NCBI GenBank assembly: GCA_035399845.1
Contig: DAOPJV010000029.1
Location: forward strand, 1 to 64,000
Origin: ECT2AJA-110-A sp035399845
GTDB taxonomy: Bacteria; Planctomycetota; Phycisphaerae; UBA1845; UTPLA1
Reading direction: 5' to 3'
DNA: 64,000 nt
Below, piece by piece: positions 34,424-43,086 of the stretch. The translations under genes and the position numbers were made by a program. The notes beneath the pieces were generated by a model. It saw only the letters and a program-made list of their open reading frames with translations, was not told where the DNA came from and did no database searches. Position 1 is the first letter of the stretch. Every line of letters starts with the position of its first letter.

Positions 34424-35281
34424 ATGACGGACCGACTCGATCAATTCGCCTCGCTCTTCAAGAGCGCCGACAAGCCCACGATGGTTCACGACGACATCGT
34501 CGTGCGCAAGGTCATCGTCGTCGGTGATGAATCGGTCGGAAACATCGACACGCATCTCGCCGCCGTCCGCCAGTTTCTCTCCCTCCTGGATCGCGACAAC
34601 CCCGCCTGGCAGGCCCTCGCCGTCACAACGACGTCGGCCGTCTCCAGCATTCGCGAAGTGATCCGGGGCGTTGCCCCCGATCTGATCATTGCTCATCGCG
34701 ATCTCGGCGAATCGGCGAGGCGGACGGAACGCAGCCTTGGCGTCATCCTCGACGAACTGCTCTGGGACTCACCGACGCCCGTCATCGTTCTTCCGGACGA
34801 CGAAAGCGGCAAAGCCATCGTCCCGGCGCAACCGGCCCGGCGCGTCATGCTCGCAACGGACCATCTGACGGGCGACAATACGCTCGTCGACTACGGCGCC
34901 CGCTTCACGCCGGAAGACGGCTCGCTCCTGATGGCCCATATCGAGGACGACGCCGTCTTCGCGCATTACATGGGCGCCATCGAGCGGATTCCCGACATCG
35001 ATACCGCCGTCGCCCGTGAGCGAATCCGCGAGCGGCTTCTGGAAACCCCTCGCAGCTATATCGAATCGTGCGTCAACGTCCTGCGCGGCGCAGGCCTGTC
35101 GATCCACGTCGAAGACGTCGTTCGCTTCGGCCATCGCGTCCGCGACTACGAGCATCTCGTCCGGGAACACGGCATCGAACTGCTCTGCCTGCACACGGAC
35201 TGGGACGACGCCCCCGCAAGACTCGGAATGGCCTACATGATCGCGACGCGCTGCCGGCGCCTGCCACTGCTGTTCGTATGA
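34424..35281 (+). CDS. Universal stress protein, two tandem Usp-like domains
   Basis: A 285-residue protein from the ATG at 34424. The first half (DDIVVRKVIVVGDES...GVAPDLIIAHRDLGESA...TPVIVLPDD) and the second half (ARRVMLATDHLTGDNTLVDYG...GIELLCLHTDWDDAPARLGMAYMI...LPLLFV) each follow the beta-alpha Usp fold, ending with the short strand that precedes the Usp dimer interface. The ATP-binding GxxG-(9)-GS motif is not clear, so nucleotide binding is doubtful. It ends 34 bases before the NhaD-like antiporter in the same orientation and is probably co-transcribed; Usp domains often accompany ion transporters and may sense or modulate them. Confidence 0.75.
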   Translation: MTDRLDQFASLFKSADKPTMVHDDIVVRKVIVVGDESVGNIDTHLAAVRQFLSLLDRDNPAWQALAVTTTSAVSSIREVIRGVAPDLIIAHRDLGESARRTERSLGVILDELLWDSPTPVIVLPDDESGKAIVPAQPARRVMLATDHLTGDNTLVDYGARFTPEDGSLLMAHIEDDAVFAHYMGAIERIPDIDTAVARERIRERLLETPRSYIESCVNVLRGAGLSIHVEDVVRFGHRVRDYEHLVREHGIELLCLHTDWDDAPARLGMAYMIATRCRRLPLLFV

Positions 35282-35315
35282 TGTCGCTCAACCAGCGAGG
35301 ACCGGATCGTCACGG

Positions 35316-36779
35316 ATGACGCCTCAGACACTACCAGCCATGGTCAACGCATTTGCAGCAACGCTGCTCGCATCGGAAACGACGAGCGCTCCGGCGGTCC
35401 ACGGGCACCACGTATCGATCGGCGTGACGATCTTCTTCGGCGCCCTGCTCGCGCTGATGATTCTCACACTGGCGTTCGAAGAGAAGATCCACGCGAAGAA
35501 ATCCATCATCACGGGCGTTTACGCGATCGTCGCCCTGCTCGTCGCCACGGCGATGGGCCTGCTGCCCTTCGGAGAACTCACGAATCCGTGGGGCGAAGCG
35601 ATCAAGATGCCGATCTACATCCCCGCCGTCGACTGGGGCGTCATCACGATCATCTTCGGCGCGGGCCTGTTCGTGGACGTTACGAGCAAGAGCGGCATTT
35701 TCACGTGGATCGCCATCCGGCTCACGAAGGCGTCGAAGGGCGATCCCGTCCGCCTGCTGACCTATTACGGCGTGATGACTGTCCTCTTTTCGGCCATGCT
35801 CAACAACGTCACGGCGATGATCATCGTCGGCTCGCTGAGCGTCGTGTCGCTGCGAAAACTCAAACGCGAATCGATGCTGCTCGGCTTCCTGCTGACGGAG
35901 GGCCTCCTCACGAACGTCGGCGGTCTGCTCACGCTCATCAGCTCCGTACCCAACATCATCGTGGGGCAGATCGCGAAAATCGAGTTCCTGACATTCCTGA
36001 AGATCGCGGCGCCCTACGTCGTCATTGCCACGTTCGCGACGCTCTGGCTCGCCAAAAAGCTATTCGGCATCCGACGGCTCGCCAGCGAACAGGAACGCGC
36101 CGAGGCCGAGGCGCTGGTCGCGACCTTCGATGAGAATGACGGCATCGAGAGCCAGCGGTTCTTCTACTTCAGCGCCATCGCCGGCATCCTCTTTATTCTC
36201 GCGCTGTGCTTTCAGTCCGTGCTGCCGCTGGAAAAGGAACTCGGCATGGGCTTCGTCGCCCTGTTCTTCGCGGCCATCGTGCTCGTCGTCTACAAGCACG
36301 AGGTCCACAAGTTCTACGCGGCCGTGGACTGGGATCTGCTCGGCTTCTTCGCGGCGCTCTTCGTCGTCATCAACGTGATGGAACACGCCCAGGTGCTGGC
36401 GTGGCTCGGCAAGGGCATCGGCCGGCTCATCGAACTCGGCGACGTGGGCGGACCGGCGGCCCTCCTGGCCGGCGCCGCGGGCGCGAGCAGCGTGACGGAC
36501 AATATTCCGCTGGCGGCGATGCTCGCCAAGATCCTCGGCGCCGCGGGCCATCCGTCGGATTCTCCCCTCTGGTGGTGCGTGATCTTCGGCGCAAACCTTG
36601 GCGGCAACATCACGCCCATCGGTTCGGCGTCGACCGTCGTCGCCGTCACGATCATCCATCGCGAGAAGCTGCACCTCAGTTTTGGCGGCTTCGTCAAGAC
36701 GGCGATCGTCTTCGCCGCCGCCCAGATCGCCCTCGCCATCGCCTACGTCCTCGCCGCCGCCGCCATCGGCTGGATCTGA
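35316..36779 (+). CDS. NhaD/ArsB-family (IT superfamily) Na+/H+ antiporter-like transporter
   Basis: A 487-residue polytopic membrane protein with about 12 segments. Signatures of the ArsB/NhaD group: FSAMLNNVTAMIIVGSLSV in the first half and GASSVTDNIPLAAMLAKIL plus GANLGGNITPIGSASTVV in the second half, the two pseudo-symmetrical hairpins that form the ion site. The N terminus carries a hydrophobic leader and a His-containing stretch (VHGHHVS). It probably exports Na+ or Li+ in exchange for protons; NhaD is favoured over arsenite export because no ars genes are near and a universal stress protein precedes it. Confidence 0.85.
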   Translation: MTPQTLPAMVNAFAATLLASETTSAPAVHGHHVSIGVTIFFGALLALMILTLAFEEKIHAKKSIITGVYAIVALLVATAMGLLPFGELTNPWGEAIKMPIYIPAVDWGVITIIFGAGLFVDVTSKSGIFTWIAIRLTKASKGDPVRLLTYYGVMTVLFSAMLNNVTAMIIVGSLSVVSLRKLKRESMLLGFLLTEGLLTNVGGLLTLISSVPNIIVGQIAKIEFLTFLKIAAPYVVIATFATLWLAKKLFGIRRLASEQERAEAEALVATFDENDGIESQRFFYFSAIAGILFILALCFQSVLPLEKELGMGFVALFFAAIVLVVYKHEVHKFYAAVDWDLLGFFAALFVVINVMEHAQVLAWLGKGIGRLIELGDVGGPAALLAGAAGASSVTDNIPLAAMLAKILGAAGHPSDSPLWWCVIFGANLGGNITPIGSASTVVAVTIIHREKLHLSFGGFVKTAIVFAAAQIALAIAYVLAAAAIGWI

Positions 36780-36796
36780 CACCGCCCCGATCGCAT

Positions 36797-36921
36797 TGTT
36801 TTGACTTTTTTGAGTTTTGACTTTTTTGATTTCTGAGAGCTGAATCTCCGAATCTGAAATCTCGAATTCTCGAAAAGTCCGCTTTCGGCGGTCGCAAGTT
36901 GCCCCCGCCCCGCCATTCGCC
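36797..36921 (+). repeat. Family-E A/T-rich repeat after the antiporter gene
   Basis: The sequence TTTTGACTTTTTTGAGTTTTGACTTTTTTGATTTCTGAG and the following CTGAAATCTCGAATTCTCGAAA form an A/T-rich island between two GC-rich genes. Closely similar strings occur at 47706, 48976, 39232 and 45890, and shorter TTTCAGCTTTCAG forms at 49083 and 62953. It could act as a U-rich terminator or as a repeat; no hairpin precedes the T runs. Confidence 0.6.
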
Positions 36922-36936
36922 TTGAATACCCCTGAA

Positions 36937-37929
36937 ATGAACGTCTACCCCTTCCGAACCCGTCCCGTCGTCGAACGCGCCCCCTGGGGCCGCGCCGCCT
37001 GGCCGTTCCCGATCGGGGCCGACGGCGCCGACATCGCCGCCATTCGCCTGCTCGACGCCGATCTCGCCTGCGACGACAACGGTCAATCCGTCCGGGATCG
37101 TACGGGCGCCTGGGCCGCCGATCTGCTGGGCCGCGCGGCGCCAATGGGCCGCATCCCCTACATGGCGCGATGGCTCGGCGCGTCGGCCGATTCGCCGATT
37201 CACATCACGCCCGCCGGCGGCGCCCACAAAATCTGGTACATCGTGGACGCGGACGAAGGAACGCACATTCTTCGCGGTCTTCGCCCCGGAGCGACGCTGG
37301 AAGAGGTTCTGAGCGCGCCGTCGGAAGTCGACGCCCGGGCGCTGCTGCAACCCATCTCCGTCAGGCGGGGACAGTGTCACTACATCGCCCCCGGCCAGCC
37401 ACATGCGATGGGACCCGACGTGGTTGTCGCCGAAATTCAGTCGACCGACGCGCCCTCCGCCGCGCGCGAAGCGCATCGTGACACCGCGTTGGCGGCTCAC
37501 GCTTTCGAGGCGCCCGATCTCGGAACCATCGAAAAGAAGTCGCACGTGACAAGCCTCTTCACGACTGTCACGCGCCTGATCACGACGCCCGATCTCTATG
37601 TCGAGCGCGTCCGCTTTCTGGGTGAACTCGACCAGGAGATTCCGTACGCCGAACTCGTCTGCTGGCTGGTGCTGGAGGGGACGGGTACCGTCCTGCATGA
37701 CAGGAACGCGTCTCTGCCGTTCAAGCCCGGCGACTGCGTCGTCCTGCCGGCGAACATGCGCGACGCGAAGCTGCGAACGGACACGGACTGCGTGTGGCTG
37801 GAGATCACGATCCCCGTCGAAAGCGATCTCGCGGCCTATCCCCGCCCCGACGCGGAGTACCTTCGCGCAAACGAGGGCACGGCGAATCACCCGATCCCGC
37901 TGAATATCTCGATCAATAAGAAGAAATAG
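36937..37929 (+). CDS. Class-I phosphomannose-isomerase-like double cupin, altered metal site
   Basis: A protein of about 330 residues (ATG 36937; TTG 36922 possible). The family architecture is visible: N-terminal PWGRAAWPF, the cupin region SPIHITPAGGAHKIWYIVDADEGTHILRGLRPG, CHYIAPGQPHAMGPDVVVAEIQ, and a second C-terminal cupin (GTGTVLHDRNASLPFKPGDCVVLP). In ordinary ManA the zinc ligands lie in QVHP, in the Glu of G-K-x-E-x-W-Y, and in the His of GTPHALG. Here the first reads HITP and the Glu is Lys (HKIWY), while the PHAMG His is kept. It may therefore be inactive as an isomerase or use another site. The GH38 mannosidase and PTS in the same window suggest a mannose link. Confidence 0.7.
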   Translation: MNVYPFRTRPVVERAPWGRAAWPFPIGADGADIAAIRLLDADLACDDNGQSVRDRTGAWAADLLGRAAPMGRIPYMARWLGASADSPIHITPAGGAHKIWYIVDADEGTHILRGLRPGATLEEVLSAPSEVDARALLQPISVRRGQCHYIAPGQPHAMGPDVVVAEIQSTDAPSAAREAHRDTALAAHAFEAPDLGTIEKKSHVTSLFTTVTRLITTPDLYVERVRFLGELDQEIPYAELVCWLVLEGTGTVLHDRNASLPFKPGDCVVLPANMRDAKLRTDTDCVWLEITIPVESDLAAYPRPDAEYLRANEGTANHPIPLNISINKKK

Positions 37930-37973
37930 AGCTGGCGGAGGCGGACTCGACGTCGAAGCGCCGCGCGCTGACT

Positions 37974-38010
37974 CATCGTCGCGCCCCAACGCTGAAGCGA
38001 TGTGCCATCT
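37974..38010 (-). repeat. Diverged family-A hairpin repeat, reverse orientation
   Basis: TCATCGTCGCGCCCCAACGC followed by TGAAGCGATGTGCCATCTGG matches the reverse complement of the family-A repeat, with an altered but still partly paired stem (CAACGC/GCGATG). It lies between the cupin gene and the next membrane-protein gene. Confidence 0.6.
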
Positions 38011-38095
38011 GGATGATGCGCCACTCGGCGCACGATGTTATCATGCGCAACATCAACGCAATGGAGGCCCGGAGTCACTGGGGAAAGGACCCGCT

Positions 38096-39106
38096 GTGGA
38101 CAACGACACGACGATCGCCTCAAAGAAGAACGATCGCAGGATCGCCGTTCGCGTCGAACATCACGATCATCCCATCGACGACCACTGGACGAGCCACAAC
38201 GGCGTTCGGATCGTGACCTGGAACATCGGCCTCATCCTGTCGCTCCAGCTCTTGTGGCTCGCCAGCTCCCGACTTCTGATCGCCGCCTGGATCATCACGA
38301 GCTGCGTCGTCATCTGGCTGGATCGAAAGGAATTCCGCGAACACTTCGATGCGTCGCGTGACAAGCACGGCCCCATTCTCGGTGTCGTCTCCATGGCCCT
38401 GTTTCTTCTCTTCGCCGTTGTAATCGCACCGTTTTTTCTCACGATCCGGACGGTCAACCGCATCGCGAAAGCGCGGCGGCGGCGATCGAACGAACGATTC
38501 GACATCAGGGATTCGCCCTTTGAATCCCGCGTAACCTGCCACGGCGAACCCGCCGAGCTTGCCGACATCGTCGACATACCGGATGCGTCCTTCGAGCCCG
38601 CGATCTTCCTGGGCCGGGCCGACGCATTTCCGAAAGAGTTCGCGAGCTGGGGCACAGCCGGGCTCATCGTGGTCTCGTTCAGCATCATCGTCATCGGCAT
38701 GGTGTTCACAGTGTGGCTCACAAAGCGCCTCAGCGGCGCGCTGGGACCGCTCGCACAGGGCGCCATCTTTGGGACACTCCCGGTGATCGGCGTCCCCATC
38801 ATTCGACTGTGGCGCACCGTCTTCGCAGAGTACTATCGCATCGTTCCCGGCCGGATGGACATCATGAAGTTCGGGCCATTCCGTACGCGCGGCAGGATTC
38901 TCAATCGAATCAACCTTCGCGGCGCGACAGTGTCGGCGAAGTTCACGCGCCAGACGATCGCGATCACCACGGCGGACAACCCACCGGAAGAACACAGCCT
39001 GACGATGGCGACACGTTCGCCACACGCGATGACCCGGGCCATTCTGCGCGCCGCCATCTGCACGAGCCCAACGCCGCCGCTTCCCGACGACGAGCTGCTC
39101 GGCTGA
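38096..39106 (+). CDS. Hypothetical membrane protein
   Basis: A 336-residue protein from a GTG at 38096 with AAAGGA six bases upstream. Four to five hydrophobic segments: IVTWNIGLILSLQLLWLASS, LLIAAWIITSCVVIWL, ILGVVSMALFLLFAVVIAPFFL, AGLIVVSFSIIVIGMVFTVWL and a weaker fifth. The soluble C terminus (EYYRIVPGRMDIMKFGPFRTRGRILNRINLRGATV) resembles the PH-like bPH2 fold of bacterial membrane proteins. The central charged loop (KARRRRSNERF) is cytosolic by the positive-inside rule. Family not recognised. Confidence 0.65.
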   Translation: MDNDTTIASKKNDRRIAVRVEHHDHPIDDHWTSHNGVRIVTWNIGLILSLQLLWLASSRLLIAAWIITSCVVIWLDRKEFREHFDASRDKHGPILGVVSMALFLLFAVVIAPFFLTIRTVNRIAKARRRRSNERFDIRDSPFESRVTCHGEPAELADIVDIPDASFEPAIFLGRADAFPKEFASWGTAGLIVVSFSIIVIGMVFTVWLTKRLSGALGPLAQGAIFGTLPVIGVPIIRLWRTVFAEYYRIVPGRMDIMKFGPFRTRGRILNRINLRGATVSAKFTRQTIAITTADNPPEEHSLTMATRSPHAMTRAILRAAICTSPTPPLPDDELLG

Positions 39107-39158
39107 GTCACGCCCGCCGTGACCGGGGCTCTCCGAAGGCTGGGCGCTCCGCGCTGTC

Positions 39159-39199
39159 TCATCGTCGCGCCCCCACCGCTGAAACGATGGGCCACCCGG
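39159..39199 (-). repeat. Diverged family-A hairpin repeat, reverse orientation
   Basis: TCATCGTCGCGCCCCCACCG then CTGAAACGATGGGCCACCCG is a reverse-orientation relative of the family-A repeat, at the convergence point of the membrane-protein gene and the NagB-LmbE gene. Both reverse copies (here and at 37974) follow similar GCTCCGCGCTG-like sequence. Confidence 0.65.
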
Positions 39200-39220
39200 C
39201 GATGGGGCGCCCGGCGCGCG

Positions 39221-41215
39221 TCATTTCTGCGATTTGACTTGTTCAGATTTCAGCGTTTCAGCGTCCCGTCGCACGAACGCCTCGATCGCCTGGTACTCCG
39301 GCAGACCCAGCTTGTCGTAAACCTCCGCCGTGTGGCGATTGCGATCCTCGGCGCGCTGCCAGAACTCCCGCGCGTCGCTCGGTCCCGGGAAGAGCGCCTT
39401 GTCCTTCTGCGACTGATGGCGAAAAACAGCGAGCCGCTTGCGCTCGACTTCGTCCGGGCTCAGCGGCACGGCCATGTCGATCTCGTGCGGATCCCACTCC
39501 TGCCAGGCGCCGCGATAGTGCCACACGTCGCAGCACTTCATCCACGATTGATCGCCCAGCTTCGCAATCGCCCGATCAATCGCGGCCAGGCAGACGCGAT
39601 GCGTCCCGTGCGGGTCCGACAGGTCGCCGGCCGCGTAGATCTGGTGCGGTTTCACACGCTCCAGAAGGGCCGCCACAATCAGAACATCCTTGTCCGACAG
39701 CTGGTTCTTCCGCACGCGACCCGTCTCGTAAAACGGCAGATCCAGAAAGTGAATTCGCTCATTCGCGACGCCCGCGAATCTCGCCGCGGCGCGCGCCTCC
39801 GTCCGCCGGATCAGTCCCTTGATCCGCTGAAGCTCGACGCTGTCGACATCCCCCGGCGCCTTTTCGCCGATGAAGCGCTGAATCGCCTCGCGAATTCCCG
39901 CGACCTTCTCCTCGCTCATCATCGCGAACGCGCCGCAGAACTCGTTCACGAAATCCGTCAGCCGAATCGCCTCGTCATCCCACACAGCGATATTGCCCGA
40001 CGTCTGGTAGGCGACGTGGACCTCGTGGCCCTGTTCGCACAGCCGAATCAGCGTGCCACCCATGGAAATCACGTCGTCGTCCGGATGGGGGCTGAACACG
40101 ATGATCCGCTTCGGATAGACGTCGCTCGACGCCTTCGCCGCGTCGCCGTTCGGCTTGCCCCCGGGCCAGCCCGTGATCGTGTTCTGCATCCGCCTGAAGA
40201 CTTCGATGTTGATGTCGTAGGCGCTGCCCCGAGAAGCGATCAGCCCCTGCAGGCCATTCTCGTTGTAGTCCTCTTCGACCAGCTTCAGGATCGGCTTGTC
40301 GACGCGCATCGACAGCCAGATCACGGCCCGACGAATCGTCGGCGTGTCCCAGGCGCCGTCGAACTTCGATATGGGCCCGAGGAGCCACGGCGTCCGGATC
40401 GCCGTCAGCGCGCTCGCCGCAGCGCGATCCGCAATGACATCCACGCGACTGTGCTCCTGGAGAAAGCTCGCGGCAACGGCGGGTGTCACATCGCCCTCGA
40501 TCGCCCGCGCCAGGATCGACGCCTTCTGCTCGCCGAAGGCCATCAGGATGATGCGCTTCGCCTCGAGAATCGTGCCGACGCCCATCGTGACAGCGCGCCG
40601 CGGCACGTGCCGTTCGCCGAAGAAATCCGACGCCGCGTCCATCCGCGTGACGCGATCGAGCGTGATCAGACGTGTGCGGCTGCGCTTCGACGAACCCGGT
40701 TCGTTGAAGCCGATGTGACCTGTCCGACCGATTCCGAGGATCTGCAGGTCCAGCCCGCCCGCCTCGCGAATTTGCGCCTCATAGTCGCGGCAATACGCCT
40801 CGACATCCTCCATCGCCAGTGTTCCGTCCGGCACGTGGACATTCGCCGGATCGATATCGATGTGATCGAACAGCGACTCCGCCATGAAGCGATGGTAGCT
40901 CTGCAGGGCGACGGGATTCATCGGCCAGTATTCGTCGAGATTGAAGGTCACGACATTCGCGAAGCTCACGCCCTCTTCCCGATGCAGCCGCACCAGCGCG
41001 TCATACACGCCCTGCGGTGTCGACCCCGTCGCCAGACCGAGGACGGCGCGTCGCCCTTCGCGCGAGCGCTCGCGAATCAGCTCGACAATCGCATGCGCGA
41101 CACTCGCGCTCGCTTCGGCGCTCGAATCAAACACATGAACCTGTTGTTTGGACGTGTCGGCCTTGCCGATATCGGCGGCCCCGAGAGTCAGGCTGGCGCC
41201 CCGCATTGCTGTCAC
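39221..41215 (-). CDS. Glucosamine-6-phosphate deaminase fused to an LmbE/PIG-L-type deacetylase domain
   Basis: A 664-residue two-domain protein. Residues about 20-270 are NagB-like: LGLATGSTPQGVYDAL, FNLDEYWPM with the catalytic Asp, LGIGRTGHIGFNEPGS and TMGVGTILEAKRIILMAFG. These enzymes convert glucosamine-6-phosphate to fructose-6-phosphate and ammonia. Residues about 380-620 are LmbE/PIG-L-like, with zinc motif FSPHPDDDVISMGGTL and AAGDLSDPHGTHRVCLAAI; such domains deacetylate N-acetylglucosaminyl compounds. The fusion would couple deacetylation and deamination of amino sugars. The last residues (ETLKSEQVKSQK) are encoded by family-E-like repeat sequence, a sign that the repeat replaced the original end. 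Confidence 0.9.
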   Translation of the reverse strand: MTAMRGASLTLGAADIGKADTSKQQVHVFDSSAEASASVAHAIVELIRERSREGRRAVLGLATGSTPQGVYDALVRLHREEGVSFANVVTFNLDEYWPMNPVALQSYHRFMAESLFDHIDIDPANVHVPDGTLAMEDVEAYCRDYEAQIREAGGLDLQILGIGRTGHIGFNEPGSSKRSRTRLITLDRVTRMDAASDFFGERHVPRRAVTMGVGTILEAKRIILMAFGEQKASILARAIEGDVTPAVAASFLQEHSRVDVIADRAAASALTAIRTPWLLGPISKFDGAWDTPTIRRAVIWLSMRVDKPILKLVEEDYNENGLQGLIASRGSAYDINIEVFRRMQNTITGWPGGKPNGDAAKASSDVYPKRIIVFSPHPDDDVISMGGTLIRLCEQGHEVHVAYQTSGNIAVWDDEAIRLTDFVNEFCGAFAMMSEEKVAGIREAIQRFIGEKAPGDVDSVELQRIKGLIRRTEARAAARFAGVANERIHFLDLPFYETGRVRKNQLSDKDVLIVAALLERVKPHQIYAAGDLSDPHGTHRVCLAAIDRAIAKLGDQSWMKCCDVWHYRGAWQEWDPHEIDMAVPLSPDEVERKRLAVFRHQSQKDKALFPGPSDAREFWQRAEDRNRHTAEVYDKLGLPEYQAIEAFVRRDAETLKSEQVKSQK

Positions 41216-41386
41216 CCTTTCGAGCGCGTGGCGACGTGAAACGCACTGCCACGAAGATCAGACAGTCGGTACCGGCGTACGCGACGGCGCAGCGGCCTCG
41301 TTCGCCAATCGGCGCCGCTCATCATGGGAGCGACTCGCCATCGCCGCAAATCCCGTGCGACGAAAATCGCATCCGGACGAGTCCAT

Positions 41387-42442
41387 CTATTCGTCGAAGA
41401 GGCCTGCGTCGTCCGCGTCGCGATCCGGAGCTTTCGGCGCAGGCGGCTTGAGGCCCAGGTGCGTGTAGGCCTTCGGTGTCGCACAGCGACCCTGCCGAGT
41501 TCGCGTGATGAAACTCCGCTGAAGCAGGAATGGCTCGACCATGTCCTCCAGCGTGTCGCGCGACTGCCCCATCGTTGCGGCGACAGCCTCGATTCCCGCG
41601 GGGCCGCCGTGATAGGTCTCGATCAGCGCCGTCAGATAGGCCCGATCCAGTCGATCGAGCCCGGCGCCGTCGATCTCCTCGATCTTCAGCGCTTTCTCGA
41701 CAACGGCCGTCGTGATCCGACCACTCCCTTTGACCTGCGCGTAGTCCCGAATGCGCTTCAGCAGCCGATTCGCCACACGCGGCGTGCCGCGCGAGCGCTC
41801 GGCGATCATCGCCGTCGCGTCGCCCTCCGCGTCAATCTCCAGCCGCTTCGCCGAGCGCGCCAGGATTTCTGTCAGGTCTTCCGCGTCGTAGAAGTCCAGG
41901 TGATAGCGAAGACCGAAGCGATCGCGCATCGCCGCCGAGAGCATGCCCGCCCGCGTCGTGGCGCCGACCAGCGTGAAGCGCTTCAGCCGGAAGTTGACGG
42001 TTCGGCCGCCGACGCCGCCGTCGATCGTGAAGTCAACGCGGAAATCCTCCATCGCCGGATAGAGAAACTCCTCAACGACCTTGTTGAGACGATGAATCTC
42101 ATCGACGAACAGGATGTCGCCCTCGTTGAGGTTCGTCAGCGTGCTCATCAGCTCGCCGGGTTTCACGATCGCCGGTCCACTCGTAATGCGAATCCGATCG
42201 GCGACGCCCATCTCTTCGGCGATCACGTGGGCGAGCGTCGTCTTGCCGAGGCCCGGGGGACCGTCCAGCAGCACGTGCTCCAGTGGTTCCTTCCGCCGCA
42301 TGGCCGCGCCGATGGCGATGCTGAGCTGTTCGACGACGGCGCCCTGCCCGACCCATTCGTCGAAGCGCGTCGGTCGCAGGGCCCAGTTCGTCCGCTCTTC
42401 AGGCGGGCCGCCGGACTCGTTGCTGATGATTCGATCACGCAT
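41387..42442 (-). CDS. ruvB: Holliday junction branch-migration ATPase RuvB
   Basis: Hexameric AAA+ motor that drives branch migration of Holliday junctions with RuvA. The 351-residue length is normal. Walker A LLDGPPGLGKTTLAH, Walker B ILFVDEIHRLNK, sensor 1 LVGATTRAGMLSAAMRDRFG and the arginine-finger region follow in order, then the C-terminal winged helix (GGPAGIEAVAATMGQSRDTLEDMVEPFLLQ...). It starts two bases after the ruvA stop, so it is part of the cysS-ruvC-ruvA-ruvB unit. The C-terminal extension (PPAPKAPDRDADDAGLFDE) is acidic and poorly conserved. Confidence 0.97.
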   Translation of the reverse strand: MRDRIISNESGGPPEERTNWALRPTRFDEWVGQGAVVEQLSIAIGAAMRRKEPLEHVLLDGPPGLGKTTLAHVIAEEMGVADRIRITSGPAIVKPGELMSTLTNLNEGDILFVDEIHRLNKVVEEFLYPAMEDFRVDFTIDGGVGGRTVNFRLKRFTLVGATTRAGMLSAAMRDRFGLRYHLDFYDAEDLTEILARSAKRLEIDAEGDATAMIAERSRGTPRVANRLLKRIRDYAQVKGSGRITTAVVEKALKIEEIDGAGLDRLDRAYLTALIETYHGGPAGIEAVAATMGQSRDTLEDMVEPFLLQRSFITRTRQGRCATPKAYTHLGLKPPAPKAPDRDADDAGLFDE

Positions 42443-42444
42443 GA

Positions 42445-43086
42445 TTACGCCTTGACCGCGCGGCCTTCATTTTTCAGCCGATAGACGGCCGTGACCCATT
42501 CGTCGGCGCCGCTCGGCGTTTCATTCGACTGCGCCACACGGGCGATCCATCGCTCCGCGTCATTCCGGCTGTCGCCCCAGGCGACGAGGATCTCAATCGC
42601 GTCCTTCTGATCCGTGGAGAACTCCGGCCGCGCCGCGGTCTCGGGAATGATGTCCGCCAGCGCGTGGGCCCGCGCCTTGCCTTTCAGTTCCGCCACGATC
42701 GTCTCGGCCATGCGCTTGCCGATGCCCGGCAGCTTCGTCAGGGCGGCCGCGTCCCCCATCTCGATCGCCGCCGCGATCCGCCCCGCGGGTGTCGACAACG
42801 CCTTGAGCGCCTTGCGAATACCCATGTTCTTCACGCTGATGAACAGCTTGAAAAACGCGCGATCCTCGGCCCGGAGAAACCCGACGAGCCGCGGCGTCAG
42901 ATTCGCGCCGGCGGCCGAGCCCTCGAAATACTGAAGCGTGTGCAGCGAAATGACATCGCCCAGGTCCGCCGCCAGCTCCGATCGCGCGTAGGCCGGCACC
43001 ATCACTTCGTAGGCGAGGCCTTCGCGATCGACGATCGCCGCATCGTCCGTCAGCTCGACGAGCCTGCCCTGGATTCGAACGATCAT
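42445..43086 (-). CDS. ruvA: Holliday junction DNA-binding protein RuvA
   Basis: Binds four-way junctions as a tetramer and loads RuvB. The 213 residues show the OB-fold start MIVRIQGRLVELTDDAAIVDREGLAYEVMVP, the helix-hairpin-helix region VKNMGIRKALKAL and LTKLPGIGKRMAETIVAEL, and a C-terminal RuvB-contacting domain (FSTDQKDAIEILVAWGDSRNDAERWI). It overlaps ruvC by four bases and precedes ruvB by two, so the resolvase genes are translationally coupled. Confidence 0.96.
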   Translation of the reverse strand: MIVRIQGRLVELTDDAAIVDREGLAYEVMVPAYARSELAADLGDVISLHTLQYFEGSAAGANLTPRLVGFLRAEDRAFFKLFISVKNMGIRKALKALSTPAGRIAAAIEMGDAAALTKLPGIGKRMAETIVAELKGKARAHALADIIPETAARPEFSTDQKDAIEILVAWGDSRNDAERWIARVAQSNETPSGADEWVTAVYRLKNEGRAVKA

